A stretch of 52,366 bases of DNA from positions 1 through 52,366 of the forward strand of contig JARBJD010000433.1 in NCBI GenBank assembly GCA_033064195.1, given 5' to 3'. The DNA is from Blattamonas nauphoetae (lineage: Eukaryota; Preaxostyla; Oxymonadida). Position numbers and translations under genes: made by a program. The notes beneath the pieces were generated by a model. That model saw only the letters and a program-made list of their open reading frames with translations. It had not been told where the DNA came from and ran no database searches. Of this stretch, positions 22,001 through 29,490 are shown piece after piece (position 1 is the stretch's first letter; every line of letters begins with the position of its first letter).

Positions 22001-25000
22001 CTTCTTCCTCAATCCAAAGAGAGCCACCACTCGACTGAGTCAGAGTCCATTCCGTCGTCGTCGACACAAACTCACGAGACAACACTGATTTCGTGTCCAG
22101 ATTCATCAACTTCTGTTCGCCTTTCAGTTTGCTCTGAGATTCCACAATCGACGAGCATGGCAGATGTGTGGTTCCACAATTCGGATGATCTTCTCCGAGT
22201 GTGTTGATGTGAATTGATCCACTTGTGTGGGGATGCCACAAATACAGAAGACTCCACTCACCCGATCCTTCCTTTCCGAAGAAGCGATTCTTGTCAGTTT
22301 CAGAGAAGAGAGAGTCTGCAGCTGGCAGAAGTGTGGCGTTGAAAGGAAGAATGGTCGCGTTGATGGCTGTTCCGCTGAGATCATCCGAGTTCACAAAAAT
22401 GTGCGAGCCTGTCCCGTTCGACGAGATTCCACTGAAGATGTTCACTGAGTTTGTTGAGAATGTGGCGCTCGTGCGGAGGACGATCGCCGATCCCTTGCTT
22501 GCATGCGTGAATTCCACGTTTTTGATCGTTGATGTCGTCAAATGCAATGTTCCTTCACCCAACACTTCCATCAGCATTGTCACAGAAGGAGGGAGCAGTG
22601 TCTTTGTGTCTGTCCCGATCTCACACGACGAGAGAAGCAGCGTGCCCTTCGATGCCACGAAGAGCGGAGAAGACGAGCAAGAGGAATCGATTTCCATTTG
22701 AAGCGACGACAGTAACAGAACGGCAGATGATGGACTGATTTTGAACTGGGACTCTTCCTTCAGGGTGAGAGAGGATGGACTGGTCGGCGATTCAATTGTG
22801 AATGACGACGATGCTTCAAACAATCTTGACATTTCGCATCGGCAAGAGAGGCTGATTGTGGAGATCGAAAACTTCGACGACGATGCAACACCAGAACCGA
22901 AACTGGAGCAGCCGACTCTCGACGATCCGCAGTTCGGATGTGGGCTGGAGTGAGCAGAATCACTCACAAAAACGGTTCCTGAAGGCACAGTCCCCAGAAA
23001 CAGAAGGAGAGACAGCTCAAACAGTTCGTCGGTTGAAACAAGAGAACGATCCTGGCCAAAAAACCACCCTGCTTCTGTGCTCGCGTCGAAACTCCCACTC
23101 CAAAGAGCTTCTGTGATTGCAGTGTCCAGTCTTGATGTCTTCACTCGAAATAGTGTTCCTTTGATCTCTGACAAGCACGAGCATCTCGTGAACGTCGTCC
23201 CCACAACTGAAATCGTTCCGTCGGTGTCTGCAACAACAAGTGGGTCTGATTTCGTTTCGAAGTCTGAGAAGGAGACAGAGGAGAGAGTGAATGCAGCCGA
23301 TGGAACACTTCCGCCAGACGGAGGAACCAGTTGGACGAGTGGGTGAGCCAGTCGCGCTGTTCCGCTTGTCGTCGTGTTGAACGTGCATAATTCTATCGAT
23401 ATCGGTCTTCCGTTCGACTTGATCAGTGGTTGCGAGTATTCTGCCCCCAACGAGCACACAATCCCGAGATCACTCAACTTCAGACTGTCCCCACTCGACT
23501 CCACACAGAACAGCCCACATTTCGCGATCGGGCAGAGGTCCAGTCCAGACACGGACAGTTTGGCGTTCCCTTTGATTGTGAAGAGCGACGAGGCGGTCGT
23601 GCTCGGCACAATCTTCACAATCGTCCGAAGAACTTTCGCTTGGGCAGGAGATTTTGATTTCGTTCCGATTACAGACACATCCTGATCGTCCGCGACAATG
23701 GCTGTCTCGTTGTACGTCATGTTGTAGACAAATTGGATCGACTGCGGGAAAAGCTCGCCTGTTGAATACTTCTTCGTCAGATGTCCGATTCCATAGCCGA
23801 GCGTGGCACAGAATGTCGACGTCCATTTGCAGCTCATAGAATCCTCTCCACTCATTCCAGTCATCAGCTCATTCACTGATCCGTTCACGGACACGATGGG
23901 AGTTGGGACGAGAAGACCGATCTCCGCTGATTCGGCTGGCAAGCGTCCTTCAATCGCCACGTGATCGTCCAAGCTGAACGATCCTCCTCCGAACGACTTC
24001 AGACTTGATGTCGGGACTGACTCAAAGAGCGACGATGTGATGAACAGGTCATTTCCCGTTCCCGCCAGATTGTCTTCGAACCGAGCGTGGTTTGTTGACG
24101 AGTCGTTGAAGCGGATGGGAGTCGCGTGAGATGACGTTCCTGTCACAAACAGGGCTCCTCCCTTTCCTGTCGGATTGGCTGGATCGGCACTGTCTCCGAT
24201 CGCCACACAATTCTTGAATGACGAAGCGAATGTTGATGCCCTCTCGTGTTTCACAAGAATCGAGTTTGTTCCAGCAAGCTCAATCCACGCTACTCCGCCG
24301 TTTGGCGCTTTGCAGTTTGATAATGACGAACTTCGGCAAGTGAAGGTGCTCTGCGAAAGATGAAGAACTGCCCCGTCCACTGTCGACGTCACGTTTGCGA
24401 TCGAAGACTCCAAAAACTGGACATCAGTCGACGAACATTCGATCATCGAGTGGCCAGTGATGGCCAGACCCGATGGAATGCTGAATGTGATTGACTCGAC
24501 GGTAAGAGTCCCTCCACTGCACTGAACAAGAGGGAAGTTTTGGATACTTTCTGTGATTTTTATTGTGAACTTCTGCAAGTGAAGCTGCTTGGCGTTAGCA
24601 GCAAGAACGAACGGGACAGCAGTGAATGTCTGCGAGATAGTCAGAGGAGTCTCTCGGGCGTAGAATGTTCCTGCTTCTCCCACGAAGACGAGAGTGTCGC
24701 CATAAACCTTCGGAGAGAGGGCACATAATTGGAAACCGATGTTCTTTCGGATGATCTGAATCGGTTCTAGGATCTGGGATGATGCCACTCTTAGTACGAC
24801 AAACGTCTGTGATTCCGTCAGAGCGTCGATTTCGATTTGAAATCCTTTGAACCAGGAAAGAGGAACTCCCTGCTCGAATCGGGCAGCCAATGGATGATCG
24901 ATCCCACTTCCTGAGAAATACCTCAGTGGACACGCGATGTTGGTTGTGATGGAAGCGTTGGCAAGGCAATGTGGCATCTCGCTCAGAGTACGACCGCTCG

Positions 25001-27665
25001 ATACCAATGTGGATATCTTGGATGGGTTGAAATTAGTGTACGTGACGTCGTTTCCGAAGTGTGTGAGAGTTGCGTTAGCTTTGTTGAATGAGAAGATCAC
25101 AATATCGAAGACGACTGAACTGGTTGTGGTTGATGCTGTCAGGTCAAGACATCCTGCTCGGCCAGAGGACGAACACTTTGCGAAATCTGTCTGATGAAGG
25201 GTGAGTGTGCCAGATGACGAGAAGTCAATGCAACTTCCTCCATTCCCTGTGAGAAGAGAGATTTCAACGAACCACGTTGCTCGGATGGTGACACTGGCAG
25301 AGTCGGAGATGCTCACTGCCGCATGCTCGTTGAGAGAAATGAGATTGAACCAACAGTTGATCACATTCGATGTTCCTGCCGAGAAGACGAGGAGGGGAGC
25401 AGTGTGTTCTTCGATTGACTCCACTCGAACTTGACCCAAGAAACTCCGACTGGACTTGACTGTGAAGAGTGTCGCTGTTGTGTCTGATGGTTTGAGAGCG
25501 AGCGAGACGAGCGACACATTTCCACTTCCTTCGCTTTCGATTCCAGTTGTTGTGATTGTTGTGAATGTTGACGAATTCACGAGGAATCCAAGTCCTCGAA
25601 ACTCCACTGCTTTTGTGATGGCTGCCTCGCTCATCGCAAATTCCCCTCTTCCCACATGGATCAGCGATGTCCCCGTGCCTGTCTTGCTCATCGCTGTTGA
25701 GATGCTTCCACACGCACTTCCCTCCAAACACGTCCCAGACTTCCCTTCCTCCACAAACAGGATCGCTGAGTGAGTCGATGCTTGTGGTGCTGGAAGGAGG
25801 ATATCTTCACTTGGGTGATTCCCATTCTGTGCGTCGGTGTAGTAATACCCATATTTTGGCGATTCGGATGTTGATGTGCATCCGATAACAGTACTTGAAC
25901 TTATCCCACTTGAGGTGCTGGTCCAAGCAAAGATATCGTTTCCTCGATAGTGGGTGAGGACAGTTGGATTGGTTGTATATGTTTGTTTTGCCACATTTTG
26001 GTCGAAATGGCAATCGAACATCCACAATGTTCTGAGATAATGGGATTTGATCGCTCCACCCATCTCCTTCGCCTCATTCTTCCTGAAAATGCAACTCGCG
26101 AATTGATGATATTGAGACGCTGTGAAAAAAGCTCCGCCTTGTTTTGCCTTGTTTCCTTCGAAGAGTGTGCCAAAGAATCGAGGAATGGAATAAGGAGCGT
26201 AAATAGCACCACCGTCATACGCTGAATTTTGGTTCAAAAATTGATTGTTTGCGAGGAAGAGAAAGGAGATTGGGGCTGTGATGTAGATGGAGCGAGCTGA
26301 CGAATATTGTGACAGTGTGGGAGGAGAGAAGGTGGATGACACGATGTAGATGTTGAAGAAATTGGCGAGACCAATTTGCTTATTGGTAGTTTCTGTTTCA
26401 GTTTCCCTCCAGAAGTTGACGGTGCACGAATCGAACACAAAGTCAACTTTGTTGTCGCGGACAGCTGTGATCGACACAAGTTGATTGTGTTGAGTGTTAC
26501 ATTCCACAGTGAACGTGCAGCCTGAGAATTTGACGTTTCCTTGCAGAGGATTGAAATTGATCAAGGCGAAGGACTGTGTCATGTTCGTGGCTTTGATCGT
26601 GCATCCCTGGAAGATATAGTCTGTGAATGCTGGATCAATTTGGATTTGATCGGCTGATGATGTGAATTCTGGGATTGTGGTGATTGTCTTTGTGGTTGAA
26701 GGGTCTTCGTTCACACATTCGAGAAGCGTCGTGTTCTGAAGAAGAAAGTCGCTCTGCTCGCCAAGTCGTGAGCTGATCGTTCCATAAAGAGCGTTCCACA
26801 CGCACTCGACTTCGCACCCAACCATCCCTTCTGAGAGAGTCCCCATTCTGGTCGAGGCTGTGTTTGTGCCCAACGATGACGTGTTGTGGAACTGGCTCTG
26901 GGAAATAACACTTCGAATGCCAATCTCCTTCCACTCTGATCTCGATTCAGAAGGCAGAGAGAAGCAGATGCTGTTTCCAGATGAGATCGTCTGCGACGAG
27001 AGTGAGAGAGAAGAACAAGCAATGTCAATCCACTTTGACGGCGAATAGTCTTGCCCCAGCCGCACAAACGATCCGATCATTCCATCGTCGTTCCCAATCT
27101 TGCATTCCGAGAGTGTCAGTGAACTGCAATCCGAGTCAATCTCAGATGACCCAAGTTCGAACGCTGATTGCCCGCAAGAAACAATCAACTCCACATTCCG
27201 CACACTGACATCTGAGCCCTCCGAGAAGCGGCTTGCAAACCATCCACGCGAGTCACTCCCATCTGAACAAAAGTCAAAGCGAAAGAAAAAACCTCCTCGC
27301 AAATCAAACAGAACTGTTTCGAGGCACAGTGTCGTGTTCCGAATCTCAAAGATCGCTGGATAAGGCTGGCTGGCATGGTTTTCAGTGGTGGAGGCGTAGC
27401 CATTCGCTCCAAATGTATTCTTGTTCGATTCCCCAAAAATCTTTGTTTTCTCGTTTCCATGCACGAATAGCCATGTGTTCGATAATGCAATCGTTTCTGA
27501 TCTCCAAACTCGATTCGAGAGATCAATTGACGTTTCACTGTTTCTTTCCAAAGATTTGTCCAATTCGTTGTGAAGCGAAGAAATACTGAGCCACTCGGTT
27601 TTAACTCCTGAGATCGGTCTCAAGAAACAAACAATAAGCAGCATTGGCGAGAGAAAGGGTATCAT
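17478..27665 (-). CDS. Gene D: giant secreted beta-helix (Pmp-like) protein, eight-module form ending in HDDL
   Basis: One open frame of 3395 codons, starting MIPFLSPMLLIVCFL (signal peptide) and ending HDDL then TAA. The N-terminal region has classic GGAI/FxxN repeats at roughly residues 480-560 (GGAIYA, FEGNKA, GGAFF, FRKNEA, GGAIKS). Eight cysteine-pair module heads lie near 25730, 23840, 22940, 22185, 21120, 20190, 19360 and 18575; four modules (3, 4, 5 and 8) carry the tight CG-x6-C form with a following S/T. The order and spacing match pseudogene A', but D has no membrane segment or pseudokinase; gene C begins only 255 bp beyond the stop, leaving no room for a missing exon of that size. 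Many NxS/T sites fit a secreted glycoprotein. The start is supported by the signal peptide. It is head-to-head with gene E across 255 bp. Function is likely adhesion or surface coat, by analogy with Pmp-like families of chlamydiae and Trichomonas; this is inference. Confidence 0.92.
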   Translation of the reverse strand: MIPFLSPMLLIVCFLRPISGVKTEWLSISSLHNELDKSLERNSETSIDLSNRVWRSETIALSNTWLFVHGNEKTKIFGESNKNTFGANGYASTTENHASQPYPAIFEIRNTTLCLETVLFDLRGGFFFRFDFCSDGSDSRGWFASRFSEGSDVSVRNVELIVSCGQSAFELGSSEIDSDCSSLTLSECKIGNDDGMIGSFVRLGQDYSPSKWIDIACSSLSLSSQTISSGNSICFSLPSESRSEWKEIGIRSVISQSQFHNTSSLGTNTASTRMGTLSEGMVGCEVECVWNALYGTISSRLGEQSDFLLQNTTLLECVNEDPSTTKTITTIPEFTSSADQIQIDPAFTDYIFQGCTIKATNMTQSFALINFNPLQGNVKFSGCTFTVECNTQHNQLVSITAVRDNKVDFVFDSCTVNFWRETETETTNKQIGLANFFNIYIVSSTFSPPTLSQYSSARSIYITAPISFLFLANNQFLNQNSAYDGGAIYAPYSIPRFFGTLFEGNKAKQGGAFFTASQYHQFASCIFRKNEAKEMGGAIKSHYLRTLWMFDCHFDQNVAKQTYTTNPTVLTHYRGNDIFAWTSTSSGISSSTVIGCTSTSESPKYGYYYTDAQNGNHPSEDILLPAPQASTHSAILFVEEGKSGTCLEGSACGSISTAMSKTGTGTSLIHVGRGEFAMSEAAITKAVEFRGLGFLVNSSTFTTITTTGIESEGSGNVSLVSLALKPSDTTATLFTVKSSRSFLGQVRVESIEEHTAPLLVFSAGTSNVINCWFNLISLNEHAAVSISDSASVTIRATWFVEISLLTGNGGSCIDFSSSGTLTLHQTDFAKCSSSGRAGCLDLTASTTTSSVVFDIVIFSFNKANATLTHFGNDVTYTNFNPSKISTLVSSGRTLSEMPHCLANASITTNIACPLRYFSGSGIDHPLAARFEQGVPLSWFKGFQIEIDALTESQTFVVLRVASSQILEPIQIIRKNIGFQLCALSPKVYGDTLVFVGEAGTFYARETPLTISQTFTAVPFVLAANAKQLHLQKFTIKITESIQNFPLVQCSGGTLTVESITFSIPSGLAITGHSMIECSSTDVQFLESSIANVTSTVDGAVLHLSQSTFTCRSSSLSNCKAPNGGVAWIELAGTNSILVKHERASTFASSFKNCVAIGDSADPANPTGKGGALFVTGTSSHATPIRFNDSSTNHARFEDNLAGTGNDLFITSSLFESVPTSSLKSFGGGSFSLDDHVAIEGRLPAESAEIGLLVPTPIVSVNGSVNELMTGMSGEDSMSCKWTSTFCATLGYGIGHLTKKYSTGELFPQSIQFVYNMTYNETAIVADDQDVSVIGTKSKSPAQAKVLRTIVKIVPSTTASSLFTIKGNAKLSVSGLDLCPIAKCGLFCVESSGDSLKLSDLGIVCSLGAEYSQPLIKSNGRPISIELCTFNTTTSGTARLAHPLVQLVPPSGGSVPSAAFTLSSVSFSDFETKSDPLVVADTDGTISVVGTTFTRCSCLSEIKGTLFRVKTSRLDTAITEALWSGSFDASTEAGWFFGQDRSLVSTDELFELSLLLFLGTVPSGTVFVSDSAHSSPHPNCGSSRVGCSSFGSGVASSSKFSISTISLSCRCEMSRLFEASSSFTIESPTSPSSLTLKEESQFKISPSSAVLLLSSLQMEIDSSCSSSPLFVASKGTLLLSSCEIGTDTKTLLPPSVTMLMEVLGEGTLHLTTSTIKNVEFTHASKGSAIVLRTSATFSTNSVNIFSGISSNGTGSHIFVNSDDLSGTAINATILPFNATLLPAADSLFSETDKNRFFGKEGSGEWSLLYLWHPHTSGSIHINTLGEDHPNCGTTHLPCSSIVESQSKLKGEQKLMNLDTKSVLSREFVSTTTEWTLTQSSGGSLWIEEEGQLTISKSKPSKLTLSGMTMKFGTLKEGRTSAVMLIEEGWMILSLCEIGDGLSEIGISVGRVCGGSLTIGGTKMNLVSSTAPLISTESGSLIVEESCTITHPDSPRTAPLLSISGGSASLTSTTIPPITLSSSNSVISVSGSGSLSVRDVDFDSMKNSGSGAVLHFSSSGCLSLDGVNLNGSRCGSSGKGRSLFISRPDAFTSNNLHLSDVTVTQPTSSGTHEIFIEGTSLESAACSDWKSFVGSDASKLTLSTIVENWFENKENSSLSVPIAYLIFGHSIGAVHINTDFWDHPNCGIEQLPCSSLLTAHNKLTEKDQNIVLHSDVELSEVINAKSRGSVISSSSSSSPTKLTLTGVAQFKVPASTSLTLTSLVVSLPAAITKPIFLVAAGSLSLTSVDIQNTAVTTRSAAHLFSVTSGSLVLTDTNMLFDHLFELESSSVIEQNGGHVEMTRCPLGNVSKVTGDGSVVHSALTSATDSLLIEGGSFSSCSSGGKGGVIFVSSAAAVPSSNLIVRSTFDSSCSCGSSEKGSWVFVEGHLLSSLIAETNWQTTITSLSTPTHDSLLWGTDLSEKLESDYGSVSLLAFLAEYNNNSISVGAGGQDVSGCGLTIRRCVGLDLAHSHLDGVGTHSLVIHSESSLSSSISISAHDLTLSAIGDSARVSVGLDGGFVISESELMVSKLDFVSNSKPQSGSLLEVNGGSGMISECSFTSFTLTSSALISHSCGTLTLLKTNFTSISRKVGNGGVLESVLTTSMELVVDDIWMKSVSALDGSGDGIFVSLTSIPKLSPIPSFRLQNVKYSVSSETNVSPRFIWVEGNDLSSWLDYSDSRFDGSYGVGVDEDWLWSVDKSESFSSSLVFYLKKGSGAIGFSEEGIVHARCGYFSAWCKSIAQTLVRAAEMETTQINVKEFGRITSLIDISNVILFKGSPLMSIVRMSGGGSFCVAGGDTIYFESLHFEIENEDRTEPAFCGTSGSLTLSSLSFVSSDAANVFSSQLIHSTAPLTLTNVNVSSVSLLGVALIESWSDVLVDGCRFSSISRSTGLGSVIEANISVSTVIKILHTTFENCRSESITNWILLKGMNTMTNEVSSWEGTLSRSSDRNGVMVADSDESTVYSLVDILFPRAISNVFVGSRGIDDLTSCGDESAPCRTISFGFEVGLTRKDSSETVTVSLIEQTGFGGCVCVGSESLLITAGIGRPRLVVEDYLEKDSDGSGIVNVEGGSVTLSDLTLLLPTFASPKTAVRPVSLIFGSGTALFSNIVVSQSSTQSLNLGLCWIVGGSLSMEQVRISQIEMSEDVCLIVAVSETKPLICSIVESEITRTSTKNSALLVFSSSSPLSHCDVIDCTFSHSTNTQHGAQSESAGSLVAISTKQADLSIEDSTFEECWMIPSSTTTSIIHVTVITHHSHSVSTVSVIRCKFLSSQSTSLPSSFIHFSLHSPHVSVLFEDSLFFESSKTNTKGGVLIEYWAGLPIVIRRRTVFKRCTVILSEIQPQISTHQNSLHDDL

Positions 27666-27920
27666 GAGGCTTCCAACTTTCTGGAGTGTTCTGTTTTTTC
27701 TTGATCTGTCAGCCCCTTATTCCAACTTATCGACAGTTCCAGGAATCGACTCAGAAGAGAATTCACTTGAATCACTTGAGGTGGATACTCATATTCTCAT
27801 TTCTTATCTGTTTAAGACAACTCTGCGAAAATAGAATCTGTATAATGGGTCTGATCTCTTCCACATCTGATTTCATCCCATCATCGTTTGTTCAACTGAC
27901 TTTTTTAACATCTTCCTCAG
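27666..27920. promoter_or_regulatory. Head-to-head promoter region of genes D and E
   Basis: 255 bp separate the two start codons. A polypyrimidine tract ending TCTTCCTCAG lies directly before the gene E ATG, with CTGAC and TTAAC branch-like sequences upstream, so a 5' UTR intron or a missing first exon of E is possible. An ATG at 27664 on the + strand overlaps D's start codon (CATG) and opens 56 codons with a hydrophobic start. Confidence 0.45.
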
Positions 27921-28736
27921 ATGTTTATATATCTTTGTGCCACTCTTGTATCGGCGAGTTCATGGACAGCCAGAACGTATCCGAAAGAACAAGTTGACAT
28001 CTGGACTCAACGCTTGGGACCTGTTTCTGATGTGAACTCTGAATTCGCCTCGCTTGATTCTGTGACCATGGATGACACCGAAAGCAACGATGTTGATTTT
28101 GATGCACGAACACGCTGGCCAGGTTTCATCTCGGATTCCCGAGATCCCGGCATGTGCTGCGGATTATATGCTTTCGCCGCTGCCTCGATGGCAACCGATC
28201 GTCTTGCAATTCATGGAGTGGCCACCATGGTTGTCTCGCCACAGCATATGATATCGTGTGGAACGACATGCCGTGGATGCAAATCATGCAGTGTGTATGA
28301 AACGGCGGATAACCTCAAATCCATTGGTGTTATCTCTGAATCATGCTTCCCATATGTTTCTGAAAGAGGACGTGTCCCGCAATGTCCTGCCAATTGCCAG
28401 AACGGCAGCCAGATCAGCCCCATCAAACCAAAGTATGTCTACAGGGAATTCACTGTCAAGGATGATGTCTATGCGAACGGTCCAGTTGTCTTCATCATGA
28501 ACATCTTCCCGTCGTTCAACAGATACTCCTCAGGAATCTATTATCCCGCATCGACTGAAAGACCCATGGGCTCTGAACCAGTCGTGATTGTTGGATGGGG
28601 CACTGATGGGGACAGTGAATACTACATTGTGAAGTGTTTCCGCGGGGTTTTGTTTGGAGAGAGAGGGTATGCTCGAGTTCGAAAGGAAAGTAAACTGTGG
28701 GCTGGTTCCGGCTTTGGAGTCGAATTCGAACAATAA
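27921..28736 (+). CDS. Gene E: cathepsin B-like papain-family pseudoprotease
   Basis: 271 codons, starting MFIYLCATLVSASS (signal peptide) and ending TAA at 28734-28736. The fold is recognisable as peptidase family C1: the DxRxRWP entry to the mature domain, an AFAAASMATDR segment after the active-site loop, PQHMISC, CPxxCxNG, ANGPV, GWGTDGDSEYYIV and the C-terminal GERGYARVRKES. The catalytic positions are replaced: the CGSCWAF segment of active enzymes reads CCGLYAF (Leu at residue 82 for the nucleophile Cys), the oxyanion Gln is Pro (residue 76), the catalytic His is Glu (219) and the Asn of NSW is Cys (239). Frame and fold residues are intact, so this looks like a maintained inactive homologue rather than a decaying gene. 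Possible roles are carbohydrate or peptide binding, or inhibition in the secretory pathway; none is shown. The prodomain is very short. Confidence 0.85.
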   Translation: MFIYLCATLVSASSWTARTYPKEQVDIWTQRLGPVSDVNSEFASLDSVTMDDTESNDVDFDARTRWPGFISDSRDPGMCCGLYAFAAASMATDRLAIHGVATMVVSPQHMISCGTTCRGCKSCSVYETADNLKSIGVISESCFPYVSERGRVPQCPANCQNGSQISPIKPKYVYREFTVKDDVYANGPVVFIMNIFPSFNRYSSGIYYPASTERPMGSEPVVIVGWGTDGDSEYYIVKCFRGVLFGERGYARVRKESKLWAGSGFGVEFEQ

Positions 28737-28795
28737 TGTTATTCCTAATTCTATTATTCATCGTCTCCTTTCTGAGTGTTTTTTATCTTTTTGAT

Positions 28796-28801
28796 AATAA
28801 A
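28796..28801 (+). terminator. Candidate polyadenylation signal of gene E
   Basis: AATAAA 60 bp after the gene E stop, preceded by a T-rich stretch. Confidence 0.5.
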
Positions 28802-28984
28802 GCAGAGTGTTGTCTCAAATGCGCTTCTTTTCTTGTGTCAACTCTGTTGCTGGATCATGACCTTCATTGTCGTCTGACTCTCGTTCATTTCAAGAGTCTA
28901 TCGATTCACAACAGAAAATTCATCCAAACGGAGTTTTATTCTCGTTTAGAGAGGGATGATGCAAACTTGATGCAAATGAAAACG

Positions 28985-28993
28985 AACTGGGGG
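28985..28993. repeat. MULE-1 left target site duplication
   Basis: AACTGGGGG, identical to 36015-36023 on the other side of the element. Confidence 0.93.
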
Positions 28994-29490
28994 GAGCTGT
29001 CCAAAATTTTGGACACCTTTGATCGCTTTTCCAGAAAAGTGGACACTTGTCGAAAAAACGCAGAAATGGACACCTGTAATTTAAAAAAATGCCAGGATTT
29101 GGACACCCCCAGATTCTGGACACCTGTCTGCCAAAATAGGAGGTTAGGTGTCCAAAATTCTGGATTTTAGGAAAAGCCTGAAAACCAATCAGAAAAGAGT
29201 TCATGAGATACAAAACCCAATAAACGAGGAAAAATGAACTACAAACACGGTCCAAGACAGAGGGATGGAAAGATCATGACGAAAGATAAAAAGAGAGAAT
29301 AGAAGAAGAAAAGAGCAAGATGGTGGTAGAAAGAAAGTAGAAATAGGGAGTGGAAGGGCCAAGGTGCTTACGGAAAACGACTGCTCAGAAGTAGAGTTGA
29401 AAATAGAGGTGAGTTAATAAGAGTGACTGGACGGCCTGTGCAAAAGGTATATAAGAGAACGCGAGATGGAATGCGAAAGAGAAAACAAGA
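28994..29490 (+). repeat. MULE-1 left outer terminal inverted repeat
   Basis: Matches the reverse complement of 35521-36014. The outer 170 bp holds the palindrome TGTCCAAAATTTTGGACA and several further GGACAC/GTGTCC copies, probable transposase-binding sites. Confidence 0.9.
29448..29454 (+). promoter_or_regulatory. TATA-like element in the left arm, facing inward
   Basis: TATATAA 36 bp before the first 140-bp unit, in a position to drive transcription through the array toward the transposase at 31963. Confidence 0.45.

Noticed and set aside
10443-27665. Bacterial transfer (chlamydial Pmp origin) of genes C and D
   Set aside because: The GGAI/FxxN motif is a fold-level repeat shared by unrelated beta-helix proteins; the genes have the base composition and paralogues of their neighbours.
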